Source: Mimachlamys varia (taxonomy: Eukaryota; Mollusca; Bivalvia; Pectinida; Pectinidae). Taken from it: a stretch of DNA of 64,000 nt. The stretch covers positions 32,424,229 to 32,488,228 of the forward strand of contig OX392533.1 in assembly GCA_947623455.1 (NCBI GenBank), given 5' to 3'. A program made the translations under genes and the position numbers. Below are positions 13,293 to 24,711 of the stretch, one piece after another. The notes below the pieces were generated by a model. That model did no database searches, was not told where the DNA came from, and worked only from the letters and a program-made list of their open reading frames with translations. The stretch's first letter is position 1. Every line of letters starts with the position of its first letter.

Positions 13293-15600
13293 AATCATAG
13301 GGCAAACCTTAATTTCTGTAAAAGTTATCTTCACGAATCCTCATTTAGAACCATTTCACAAAAGGTGTGCATGCATTGAAAAGTAAAAAAAATAAAATGA
13401 AATGATTCCGATTTTTTTTTTTTATACAACTCGACGTCTTGAAGATTTTTTTTTCAGACTATCTATATATTCATCTAAAATCTATCCAACTTTCAACGTC
13501 AACATACTTTAACACTTACAATTATATATGTATCAGGGAAGTCCCTGCACTCATATGACGCACCACGCACAAAACATGTAGAATACATGTATAATATATA
13601 TCTCAAATTTGGAACTTGTCGAGAAGATAATTGTCCAATACTTAATCCATTTATAAATGTTATGATTCATTTTACTTTTTTATGTAAATTTAAAGGTTCG
13701 TTAACATTTTCAACACAACTGCAGACATGGGACATACATGTATATGATTTTTTTTTATGAATTAATGACTTCACTTATATAATGCATATATTTTGGAATA
13801 CTAATAATACTAATACTGGGGTCCAAACCCGATAATATTTTTACAATCCGTATTTTATAGATTAGGTATGACAAGATTTTTTTTATCCGCAAAAGATGAC
13901 ATTTTATTCATTTTTTCCAAATTGAATCTGTATACATTAAACTCAATCGCCCGGGATACCGGCGTTTTTTATACCGGCGTAACCCCCCCACCCCCCCACC
14001 CCCCACCCCCACCCCCACCCCCCATACGGTTTTTCTTGTATGTGAAAAGGTCTTTCTCTTCTGCAATATAATTCAATAATGCCGTTTTACTCGAATATTA
14101 TAAAGGAAATATTACAATGCACGCTTTCAAGTCGTACACACGCATTTCATGTAACAGAGGAATAAACGAGTTATCCCTTGGGAGGCCCCAAAACCAAATC
14201 AAAACTGTGTCACCGCTATCCAGAAGAAAACTGTAACAATGCAAACAATTGGGCTGTTAGTCTCTCCCTTGAATACTTCCCATCCTTCATTATGCTTCCG
14301 TAATATAATCCTTACGTTTAAATTTGACCATTCGGCAACTTTTCGCTTGGTAGTTACATGTAGGTCACGCGGATCGTTTGTTTACCGAAGTAGCTTATTA
14401 TGCGCATGCGTTATCATATGTGATGCAAAAAAAATTATATGTCCAAATCGTTGATCAACGATAAGTGATTCCCTTTTTTAATTATTAATTAAAATTTTTG
14501 AGAATATATTTCAACGTAAATCGCCAATTAATTTTCCACAAGAGTATACATTTAATTCATATATACAATAATTCTAAATAAGCATAAAAAATATAGTTTT
14601 ACCGTGATGCCTCTTTAAATAACAACTTACTTTATAATTATAAAATAAATAAAGTTTATATTGATGAATATATGTAACAAAGTTTCAACATGCAAGTTTG
14701 TTATCAACGCATGCTGAGTTATTTAATTTGCCCTTCGTGGTCGGTGTCTCTAACTTTCAATGGCGACGTCCCAAATCATTCCATTTCCTGAAGATTCGTG
14801 AAATGTAAGGTTTAAGATGTGGGGTCCCTTTTCAGAATCGTCTGGGATCAACCCTACCTCATACGATGGAAGTTGCCGGTGGCCATGTAACCTTAAATCG
14901 ATTGGGACCACTTGGAGGGCGAATTATGATCCAGAATAAGATAGTGTAAAAGCATGGCGGAAATGGTTCAGCTTCATAACCAATTTCACGGATAATTTCC
15001 AGAATCCGTTCCAGCCTCAGATCGCCATGACTACCGGTATGTAAAATAAACTCCGTGATTTCATCAAGTTAAAAAAAGATGTACTGAACTCAACTTTATC
15101 GACTACTTTTTCTCTAGTATTACATATTATATTGAACGTAATGAGTTTACATCTCGTTTGAGACTGATGGAATTAGTCTGAAAATATTCTATTTCAACAA
15201 GACCCCGACAAATAAACTAGCAACGAATTTAATATCTATCACAGCGTATTACCCGGTTTTTATGAGAATGTCTGGGTATAAATTAACACTTAACTATAAT
15301 CTTATCATCAATGTCGCTGTTTTGACGAATTGTAGGTTACATTTAATGCAGCTTCATAAAGCTATGACGTAATGTAATTTTGTCTAAATTTTAACGTCAC
15401 TATTTTGGGTAATACGTATCTCGAAATGTATAATGATTAAAACAGTTTAAAAAAAAGATACCACTTGCGTACCAATTTGAGGTGAATAATTTCTGAAAAT
15501 TCGTTAATTTAATCTTGTTTGAAACAATCATTTCCATTGGCTTAAAAGTTATGTTATAAGGCCAAAACGTAAAAAAATACGTCGCCGTTTATAACGTCGC
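13293..15600. other. AT-rich intergenic DNA
   Basis: No gene recognised. A poly-C tract lies at 13,983-14,023. Around 14,750-15,030 GC rises and several frames on both strands stay open for 50-70 codons, but they conflict and each hits stops, so I do not call an exon. Confidence 0.5.
13983..14023 (+). repeat. C-rich low-complexity tract, (C5-7 A)n
   Basis: Runs of five to seven C separated by single A. The complementary strand has repeated G-runs and could form a G-quadruplex (inference). Confidence 0.9.
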
Positions 15601-15654
15601 TTTTGATTGGCTGATGCAGTAGTGTAACAATTTGTTAGAGAAAAAGGTCCATCA

Positions 15655-15875
15655 ATAAAGTGAATTTTCGCAGGGTATAGATTAAATTATAAGGATTAAC
15701 TTGGATCTATTTTTTTTGTTATAGGTTTATAACACACAAAAAAACAGGAGTGTACTCTCATCATGAACCGCTTTGCGGTGTATTTAGAGTACACTCCGTT
15801 TTTTTTTTTATTTTATACCTTCATAACATAAAAAATAAATTTAAAGTTAATCCTTAAATAACCAATGAAAGGGCG
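15655..15875. repeat. Foldback (inverted-repeat) element
   Basis: The innermost arms are GGAGTGTACTCT and AGAGTACACTCC, with a secondary ACCGC/GCGGT stem in the loop. The pairing continues outward through AAGGATTAACTT on the left (near 15,690) and its complement GTTAATCCTT (15,846-15,855). Weaker similarity reaches outside these limits (GAATTTTCGC against GCGAAATTTC), so the true element may span about 15,600-15,900. Confidence 0.7.
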
Positions 15876-16510
15876 AAATTTCGTCTGAATGTTGTCACTA
15901 TTTTGATTAAAATGTATTTAATATAAAAACGTCACATATTCATGTAAATAAAGTAATGCAAAACGGTCGATGTTACAATTTTTTAGCATCTCTATGATTC
16001 ATACCCAAATTTAAAGTGAATCGTAAAATAAAAAATCAGAGTTATTCTCTCGATTTTCGAATCACAACGTTCAAACATTTAAAACACCATTTGGAGAATC
16101 TGATGAAGCTTTGCGGTAAATCTGACTGAAGCTTCTAGTATTTTGGTCTTTTTCTTCCACAAACCATAACAGACCATACCAAAGCCCTCATTTATAACGA
16201 CTCGCTTATCTAATTTTACGTTTGTAATGGCGCTAAGTCGTTCGGAAACCCCAGACTTACAAGGTTACATTCACCCCGAGGGAAATCTTGCTCAGACCGA
16301 AGTAGGAAATACCGCCAGTTCTCTGATGTTATGTAGGGACGCCATATGAGTCTATCTCACAATCACATTAATAGCTGCGAATTTTGTTATTTTTGCCTTG
16401 CGTATAATTATGGGTTCTTTTCACGTAAAAATAGAAACATGAAATTTCTAAACATGTTTTTCAGCATTCCATGGACATACATCAAATGGCTCTACATATA
16501 GTTTTTTATA
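15876..16510. other. Intergenic, nothing recognised
   Basis: AT-rich with no coding signal. 16,130-16,340 is less AT-rich but has no consistent frame. Confidence 0.5.
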
Positions 16511-16514
16511 TTTG

Positions 16515-16790
16515 TTTTGGTTTGTTTTTATTTAGTTAACCGTCATATTAACAGGTAATGTAATTTAAGGACGTGTCTTAATGTGAGCATGCGTATTAGG
16601 CATGGTATGTTGGGTACGTACTTGCGTTCGGTGACCTCTGCAGAGAATATATATCAGCTACCTAATTAAGGGCTTTGGTATGTCCCGACCTGAGAATAGA
16701 ACCCTTTGCCTTTCTCACCTGAGCCGAACGCTCAGCATCGGGAATTGTCAAGGAAAGCGCTAGTTTGTTTGTGTTTAAATCTCAACTCTG
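16515..16790 (+). repeat. Dispersed repeat, 'TTTGGTTTG..AACGTCC' family
   Basis: It begins TTTTGGTTTGTTTTTATTTA, then a diverged 'ACCGTCATATTAACAG' and 'ATTTAAGGACG'. Related starts occur near 20,118, 30,345, 36,170, 39,549, 40,236 (minus) and 40,832. The copies share the order T/G-rich head, AACGTCCTRTTAACAGC, AAGGTCATTTAAGGACG. The tail here reaches about 16,790, at a CTGAGCCGAACGCTCAGC hairpin. Confidence 0.65.
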
Positions 16791-17094
16791 CAGGGATGCT
16801 TTGATATTCACAAATGAAGAAATGAGAAACACCCTATGAACATTGAAAAGACATTTACATATTTTTCGTTTTTGTTAACGTACGTCGAGCGATGATTTCC
16901 CTGATCAGTTTCGTTGTGGGAACTATTTATGTGAAAATGTCCGCCATGTAAAAATGAACATGTATTAATGGGTACGCTCACACATTTATTGCACAAATAT
17001 TATTTTTTGAGTCAATTTTAACAAAAGAGAGAATACCGAAGCGTCAACAATACCGTAATCTGAACTTAAACTCGGTTAAACTATCGGATGTGTC

Positions 17095-17665
17095 TTAACC
17101 TAAATGTGCAAGAACAAATAACATTTAGGGCTGCGTCTTAACCTTAATGTACACGAACAAACAACATTTAGGGTGGGTCTTAATATTAATGTACAAGATC
17201 AAATTCCATTTAGGGATGCGCCTTAACCTTAGTATACAAGACAAATACCATTTAAGAATGCGTCTTAACCTTAACTTACAAGAACAAACAACATTTAGGG
17301 TGGGTCTTAATATTAATGTACAAGAACAAATAGCATTTAGGGATGCGTCTTAACCTAAATGAACAGGACAAACAGCATTTAGGTTGCGTCTTAATATTAA
17401 CGTACAAGATCAAATAACATTTAGGATGCGTCTTAATATTAATGAACAAGACAAATACCATTTAGGGATGCGTCCTAACCTGAATGTACAAGAACAAACA
17501 ACATTTAGGGTGCGTCTTAATATTAATGTACAAGAACAAACAGCATTTAGGGATGCGTCCTTTACTTGGGGCACAAGAACATATAGAATTCAGTGATGCG
17601 TCTTAACCTTAAGGTACCAGACAGATAACATTTAGTGATGCATCTTTACCTTAATGTTCATTTAC
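17095..17665 (+). repeat. 42-43-bp minisatellite
   Basis: About 13 imperfect units. Each contains CATTTAGGGATGCGTCTTAA, then a variable ACCTTAATGTACAAGAACAA segment, with successive CATTTAGGG motifs 42-43 bp apart (17,122; 17,165; 17,207). 42 bp is 14 codons, so long plus-strand frames with a 14-residue repeat appear. They are by-products. Confidence 0.9.
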
Positions 17666-19129
17666 AAGAATAATATAAAACTGAATAAGATAGGCATCGA
17701 ACATTTAGAACCGAAATTTCGCACAAATACACTGAAATTGATTTTTTCCGTTTGAAAAGTTCTACTTTACAGCATTTTCATCTCGAACGAGAAAACTGGA
17801 AGATGATTCTGGCGACAAAATGCCGTCAGAAGTTTTCTCCTCGGTAACTGAGTAAGGCCGGAATGAAGTCCAAAGATTGATGAAGATGAATAAGGCAGAC
17901 TGGTGAACAAAACGCGATAATGATTGAAAAAATGAGATTTCTTGGATAAAAATACATCGTTGCTGATTTCTTATCCAGAAATCGGAGGAAATCGGATGAT
18001 CGGGAGAGTGACCATGACACCGGTAAGTAGGAGTTGAAATAGGAGTTCTGGATGAGTGGCAGCTTCAACAATCTATGTTTGTAGGTTATCTGTATCAACG
18101 GAATACCTTTTTTCTCGGGAATGTATGTTCTCATTTGTAACGCAATTTATAATGTCAGGAAAGGAGTCATTTCTTATCTTCTGCGCTTTCACGGTAAAAT
18201 GTGGCATCTTGACAACGTGTTGAATAAACGTTTGTTTGAAACGGATTTGTCGATTTCCATGTTTTTGGAAGACGAATCTTTCAAACAAAGCCACAGACCG
18301 TTACAGAATATATCTGTGAATTGTCAGAGTCAATATTATATCTGTGAATTGTCAGATTCAAAACTACAGTAGAATCGGTAAAACGGCTCCTTGAATATTT
18401 GGTTCAATTTTCATTGTCTTGTTTCCGTTTATACTTTCTTGGTTTTTTTTTAAATTTTTCTTTTCAATCATAACATAACATTACAAATACAAACATATTT
18501 TTTTATTTTTTGTTTGTTTATTGTATACCGGCCCATCGACACTTTTGTATATATGGTTAAAATATGTCTAACAAACACTGAAGGGAGATATCTGGTAGAT
18601 ATTTAAGGAATTGGTAATTGACCTCATTTGGTCCAGTCGCAGTTCCATGCGACATTCCTATGGACTTGTTATTCAGTAACGGTTGGTTATAGTCTTCCGT
18701 ATGGAATGCCAGTAATCACATTTTGAATGCACAATATCTTGTTCAAAGCAAACTAGGTTCCATGTTACATGTATGAAGCATTTGCATATTCACATTCTCT
18801 AGTACAATGCGAATCAATTTGAGTTAAGCATTAAACTGTTACCAAATGGCAGTATACAGTCGATATGAATGCAATTTGGGGGACAGATAAATAGAATGTC
18901 GACCATTAGAAGGTATCGTTAAGACGACATTGACCTTGATTTTTGACCTTCAGACCTACAAGAGCCTCAGACCCAAGCAGAGACTTTCAGTAAGAAACCA
19001 GTGTATAAAGTTCGAGTCTGATAGCATAGGCCACAGCAAGCTCGAGTTATCGTAGGAAAACCTTTGTTCGGACGACGCAACCGATGACGGAAGACGCCGA
19101 CAACGTAATACCCATCAATTAAAAACGTT
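17666..19129. other. Intergenic, overlapping short frames judged spurious
   Basis: Open frames of 73-102 codons between 17,826 and 18,372 overlap on opposite strands and lack any recognised motif. I see no other structure. Confidence 0.5.
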
Positions 19130-19330
19130 TCACGCACCTGGCCCTTCTGCTTTTACATTAGTTTCGAAAAATTCAATTCCCGCGTTTTGGTTCCTAGCAT
19201 CACTGACGAGTCCTAGGAGGACGAAACAGCTGTATGATACAGTGCAATTAATTTGTTTTTGCAAACTGTACCATTACTACACTTGTAAATCTAAAAGGTG
19301 CAGCACATGGGTGTGAGTTACGTCATCTTC
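19130..19330 (-). repeat. Dispersed repeat shared with 38,267-38,460
   Basis: It contains CACCTGGCCCTTCTGC, GAGTCCTAGGAGGACGAAAC and AAAAGGTGCAGCACATG. The reverse complement of the same blocks in the same order is found at 38,267-38,460 inside the CUB/LDLa gene, with a further fragment at 38,645-38,705. It is therefore an interspersed repeat of unknown class. Confidence 0.75.
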
Positions 19331-20117
19331 TCTGAAAGAGTAATCTTGGTGGACAACATGTAAGTCAAACCAAACTGAATACGTAAGTAAAACGAGTTAA
19401 AGTGTCAAAAAATCACGTAGAACCCTATGACAGATCGAAAATGTTGTTTTCGATATGTCTTACTGGAACTTTTGTGCTAGAACGTCAGAACCTCTGTCGT
19501 TGCCCTTCCCACTTTTTATTACGCTGTAGCAATGGCTGCGCATGGCAGTGCTTCGGCTGGTACTATTGTCTGTTTCATGCTTAGTGTATATTTTGACTGT
19601 AGACAATGACATGACGTTCAAGTATTACCGCCAAAGGTTATCAATGAGACCATGTGCCTGAAAATATCCACCATGGACAACGGGGAATTATGCTCAGTAA
19701 AAATGTTTGAGAAAAACATCCTCCGTAAGTAAATGACCAGGACATCAGTTTTTAACCAAAACAATTACATGTCTTTCTCTCAACAACATATTCAACCCTC
19801 TTATATGAATAGGAAGGAATGTCTTTTTTAATCGCTCACTCCCTAAGGCGGAATCTAAACCGTGTCTGGAAGACGTTTACAGAAGAATTAGTTTTGGCCG
19901 TGCCAATTTGCCGGAATGTAGTCTCTTTTCTACTGATTCATTTTAGTCTCACCTTAATTCATCATCAGTATGCAAATACTCAGCAAGTTTTATTTGAATT
20001 CAATTTTGTAGAAATCAGTTTGAAAATGGATTCTGTAAATTTTGCGAAATCAAATAAGAAATCGGTCGTCATATTTATCATGTTAGTGATGTAAGCGCAC
20101 CTGATAATGCTTTTTTT

Positions 20118-20250
20118 GTTTGATTTGATTGTTTTTACGGCCTTTAAACAGCTAAGGTCCTAACAGAACGACCTTCCAGTTTATGATGTGCGAGTGCACG
20201 TGTTAAGTGTACTTGGGGAGGCCTCCCTGCGAAACAACACCGCTATTGGT
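20118..20250 (+). repeat. Dispersed repeat, 'TTTGGTTTG..AACGTCC' family
   Basis: TTTGATTTGATTGTTTTTACGGCCTTTAAACAGCTAAGG, followed by a GGAGGCCTCCC block, matches the copy at 30,345-30,465. Confidence 0.65.
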
Positions 20251-21063
20251 CTCAAGCCAATGATACATTTGACTGACAATCAAGATGACACGTCCAGCCA
20301 GTTCATATAGTTATGATTTGCTTATTTATTGCTCAGAAAACTTTTACTCCCATATATATACGTTTTTATGCCCAGGAAATGGTGGGGGGTGCTACCCATG
20401 TCAGTCCCGTCCCGTCCTATGGTAATGTAACCAGCTGGGGGAGGGGCATGTATATGTCTCACAGACATTTCTAGTTTATTATTAACTCAGCCCTTGCACA
20501 TCTACTTATTCAATGTTAATGCAAGTAAATGGATTTCCGGGCTACTGTACTTGACAGAAATCACCGAGTCATTTTCGCAGTAGTGTCGCAAATTGACATT
20601 GTTGGCAAATCTTCCATGGATAATTAGTTCTTCTAACAAATATGCTTGCTCTGAATGAGGTTTCTGGATCAACTCTTGTACTGATGATTTGTTATCATGC
20701 AAATACAAAAGACAAAATGGTGTTGACAATGTCGACCAAGTAAGGAAACACATTATATTGGTGTCAGGATATAAGTTGCCATACTCCTGTATGATCAAGC
20801 AAAAAAATCGGACGTTTAACTTCAATAGATTGCTTAATTTGTCCTCGTTTGTTGTGTATACATTTAGTAGTTAAAATAAGTCTCCTTTGATATTTCAGCC
20901 ACGAGATGTCGGCAGTTAGAAATGTCATGCGCGGTCGTTCATCCATTTGTCTTCGATTCAATAAAAAGCTGATTGATCATCCAAGATCCTCTACAGAAAA
21001 AGACAAAATTACGTGTATTTTGAAATCATCATCAGGAATATATATTATTCACCATACATACAC

Positions 21064-21152
21064 CATCGTCGGAAACCCACGGTACACTTCTCTGACGTTT
21101 GCATATATGGTATACAAACGCCAGAGAAGTGTACCGTGGGTTTCCGACGATG
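21064..21152. mobile_element. 89-bp hairpin MITE, CATCGTCGG family, with 9-bp target duplication
   Basis: This is an almost pure inverted repeat. It starts CATCGTCGGAAACCCACGG and ends with its complement at 21,152, with arms of about 37 bp around a short TA-rich loop. It is flanked on both sides by the identical 9-mer TACATACAC (21,055-21,063 and 21,153-21,161). A 9-bp duplication is typical of Mutator-like elements (established knowledge); assignment to MULE is inference because no transposase is present. The same terminus occurs at 49,043-49,490. Confidence 0.9.
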
Positions 21153-21584
21153 TACATACACATGTATTTCCAGATGTAGCGTTTGAAATTTAGTTTAGAG
21201 ACAGAGTTATTATTTTTTTTCTCTAAAACAATTGAAAATAGTTTTAACTTAATTTTCTGTTGTGAAATAAAACAAATACGCCATGCTTGTTCGTGTATAA
21301 AAACAAATGAAATACACCCAAATTTGTAAGCAGATTACCGTAATGGGAAGAAGAACCGCATACAATAGGCCTTTGATTTCCATAACATCACGCTACCCCA
21401 TGCGGCCATTTGGTACACGGTAAAAAAAATGGTTGGAACAGTTCTTAAAAATATTATTTGAACATTTTCCTTTGACAGTATCACAAAATAGATATTTGTC
21501 AGCATTAACATTAAATATTGTAATTTTCTTGAACAATTTACAACTACATGATGCCATCAAAATCAACATATCAGAAACCCAGGA

Positions 21585-21640
21585 AAAACGGTGTGCGTCG
21601 ACGACATTTTGGCGAATTTTGAAGGGGGTAATTTTAAACA
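21585..21640 (+). repeat. Dispersed repeat fragment shared with 59,815-59,880
   Basis: AACGGTGTGCGTCGACGAC, then TTTTGGCGAATTTTGAAGGG. The minus strand of 59,815-59,880 reads AACGCTGTGCGTCAACGAA, then AATTTCAAAGGGGTTAATTT. Same order, diverged; class unknown. Confidence 0.6.
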
Positions 21641-23512
21641 AGTTTAAATGTAGATTTTTGGTCCTTGTAACTGAATAATATCAAAGTGGATAGGTAAAAC
21701 TGTAGTTTAGTATGGTGTTTTAAAATAGCAGAATTTTTTGTTGCAATAGGTACATTCATTAATCGAAATAAAAACAGATTCCATGACCTGTGATACGTGT
21801 ATCAATTTGGGTACGGGTCACGACTGAAAAAAGGACAAAATTTCCTTTGAAGTTTTGCATTATATTTTCAAATCAAAATCACCTAGTATAATTTTTATTT
21901 CTGAAAATGAACCAACATACGTACTCTTTGTCAAAAATCAAGAAACATTCTAAATACAATATCTGAATTTGTAGATATCACTGAAAATCTGTCAAAATTG
22001 TACCAATTGTGGTAGTGTGACGTTACCTTCTCAAATTGAAGAGCTTCACACCGAGAAAGTTGCTCAGTGTGATTTTGGTCTCTGACATAAAAGAGTTCCA
22101 TGTGATGACGATATACACGTGAAATGAACATTGCATGATTCACACAATTTCCTGTAGGAAAATGACACGAACTATTTCACAGTTTTAACACCAGTTGTAA
22201 TAAATAAATAAGCATCAATAACTGTGTTTTATCGATATTGTGTACCCTGACACATCCATCATTAAATTTACAATTAAAATATTCAACACTGAAGTTTTAA
22301 GTTGTATATTTTTTATACAGAATACAACGCGTTATATAGATCTTACTGCGAAGGTTATTAAAGGCACATAACAAGAAAAACTCGTTTAAGAAAAGTACAA
22401 TCTTTGCATCTTAAATAATAAAATTGCTGATTTTGCACAGAACTCGGTTATAAAAACGGCGGCTGCTTACGTTTTCCTGTTCAAAATCACGTTTATCTTC
22501 GAACATAATTGTTTTGATACACAGGTTTTAAATCGCCGACATATCTGATCGGTGACAGATGTGAGAATGGTGGAGTGCAACGGTACTGCTAATGGAATGT
22601 ATGGTAAACAACACAAACATTTGTGCCCAGATTCTGACTTGTACGGAAGCCTATTTCTGCCAAATATTAATTAATCTTAAGAGTTCGAATTTGGAAATGT
22701 TATCCTATATGTCAATGTTTTATTATTCTCAACATTTTGAGATACGGTTTGATATTTCAGAAAACAATTCAAAATATCGACTTTTTAATCACAATTTCAA
22801 CTTCAAATAAAACATGGCGGCAATATGCTGCCGTGGACCAGATAATACAAAAGGGTGCTAACAAGTTGTTATATGTTTTGTTTTTTTCCTCAAGTGGCTG
22901 GAAGAGATATTTTGCCGATACCCATACGCGTCTTTACAAAAATATATTTACGCCTCTTACTTCTTGAGCTTAGTAAACTCTGACTACGAATAAATTACCG
23001 TATACGCAATGAAAAAAGCTCGGTGGATTGATATCTCTTCAAATATGGCGTCGTTCCCGCTTCAGAATAATAACTATTCGCTGACAGTCATTGCTTGGTT
23101 CCTTCAAGATTTTGAATCATGGAATCCATTTTGTCTGATTATACAATAATCTGTTTCTGGCAAACTTTTGATTCCAATGATGCACATTCGAAATTCTTTG
23201 ACGGTAACGCAAACATGGCGGCACATTGCAGTTGTGACGTCCGACGTCGGACCGCGTCACAACATGATCATTATGGAGCGCTAACGCGCACCATAGAATA
23301 TGTCCGTTGCCAACTGCGGGCATACTACCGTACGTATACGCAGTCACAATGAGGTAACATCCTTATATATATACAACAGAAAATAAAAATTAAAGAATAA
23401 AATCAAGATACATCGGCATTTCTAGTGTAAAAATACATGGAATGAATTTCTTAGTATGTAGTAATTTGCTATAAATTAGTGATCGGAAAAAAAGACAAAC
23501 GGATCAAGACAG

Positions 23513-23893
23513 ATGGTTTTCTATTGTACTTGCTTGTATATACCAAATTTTATATCACGAAACTGCATTAAGCCCTACTCGCTGTCAATGATAGAAAGTG
23601 CTAATGTAATAGATAACGGCGATACAGAAAAGGGGAACCGTTTTATCCGTGGACTTTTAGAAGAAATGGTCACGCCCGAAACAGCCGGAAGTCGTATGTT
23701 CTCCCGTCGGGAGAAAACGCAGCCCTCGACAGACAAGGGGGAGAATATCAGTACATTTCCCCACCTGTGGGACTGGATTCAATCAGCTAGGCGTTATTCC
23801 ATTAAGGAGGAGCATGTGACCAATCTCTCCTTTGAAAACACTCGTCTTTGCGTTTTGCTAACAGTTCATTTTCTTTTCGTACATTTTATATGA
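23513..23893 (+). CDS. Open frame of unknown status
   Basis: A 126-codon frame. Its middle part (about 23,590-23,830) has a soluble-protein composition, charged and Ser/Thr-rich with FPHLWDWIQSARRYS, while both ends look like translated AT-rich DNA. If real, it is probably an exon of roughly 240 bp with the outer parts being intron, but I could not identify convincing splice sites. I recognise no domain. It could equally be chance. Confidence 0.2.
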   Translation: MVFYCTCLYIPNFISRNCIKPYSLSMIESANVIDNGDTEKGNRFIRGLLEEMVTPETAGSRMFSRREKTQPSTDKGENISTFPHLWDWIQSARRYSIKEEHVTNLSFENTRLCVLLTVHFLFVHFI

Positions 23894-24711
23894 ATTGCTC
23901 TATCAATGATTTGACAATATTTCTGACGTAAACATGCACATTTCTTTTTTATCATAGCTTATATAATTATTTTATAATACAGATTAATGTAACAATAACG
24001 ATACTTAAAGAAAACAAGTCTTAATTATAATTAATTGAATTCTCCCTAAGCAGCATACGATACTTTAGAAACAAATGCATTGATATACAATATTTGATAA
24101 CGCGCGCTCTTTCTAGCTAGAATTCGTCATTAATTTTAGCATATACAATAATCATTACTATTTCGAGGACTTTGCAGGATCTACCTTTAACTAATCAGGC
24201 GCAAACTACCAATCCTATGCCACCTGACTAATATCTCCATAAGGGTTATGTCTTGAATATGTATTGTGTGATGCATTGCCGAAATATACTAACATACATG
24301 TATTAATTAAGTGCTATCTGGGAAGTACAATTAGCACATCATTTGCTTACACCGTAACATGTTTAATTGATAACTGCTCGCAAAATGAATTACGCACATG
24401 GTCTATCAATTATCACATAAGTTACGTTACGATCACGTGCGATAATACCCAGCAACGAATGTCTGAAGACATTTTCGAAAATCGTTTATAATCGGCGTCA
24501 TTTATATGAAAACAGCAAAATAAAAAGGTGGCTCGAATTAACAGCTCACAATTTGAAGATTTATCATCCATTGATAATTGCCTGCTTTTATTGGTTATTT
24601 GTCTCACTTAGAAAAAAACATGCAACATTATTCGGAATTTTGGTAATCGGTCATCGTTTAACGATAATGATTACTTTCCTATCAATTCATCTTTGATTAA
24701 TTTGAATTAAG

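Larger units (their letters stand above)
20251..24700. other. AT-rich intergenic DNA, no gene supported
   Basis: Apart from the hairpin element (21,064-21,152), a repeat fragment (21,585-21,640) and one open frame (23,513-23,893), I find nothing I can support. Frames at 20,502-20,825 (minus) and 22,592-22,967 lack motifs and splice context. Several short ATGGCGGC/ATGGCGTC strings occur at 22,814-23,220, without an open frame behind them. Confidence 0.5.

Noticed and set aside
14750..15040. Minus-strand exon-like stretches (LRLERILEIIREIGYEAEP and HILNLTFHESSGNGMIWD)
   Set aside because: Two different frames, each with stops, and the plus strand is also partly open; GC composition explains it.
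17147..17596. Frames with a 14-residue repeat
   Set aside because: Product of the 42-bp minisatellite; both strands show equivalent frames.
20502..20825. 107-codon minus-strand frame
   Set aside because: No motif, AT-rich composition, no splice sites that would make it an exon.
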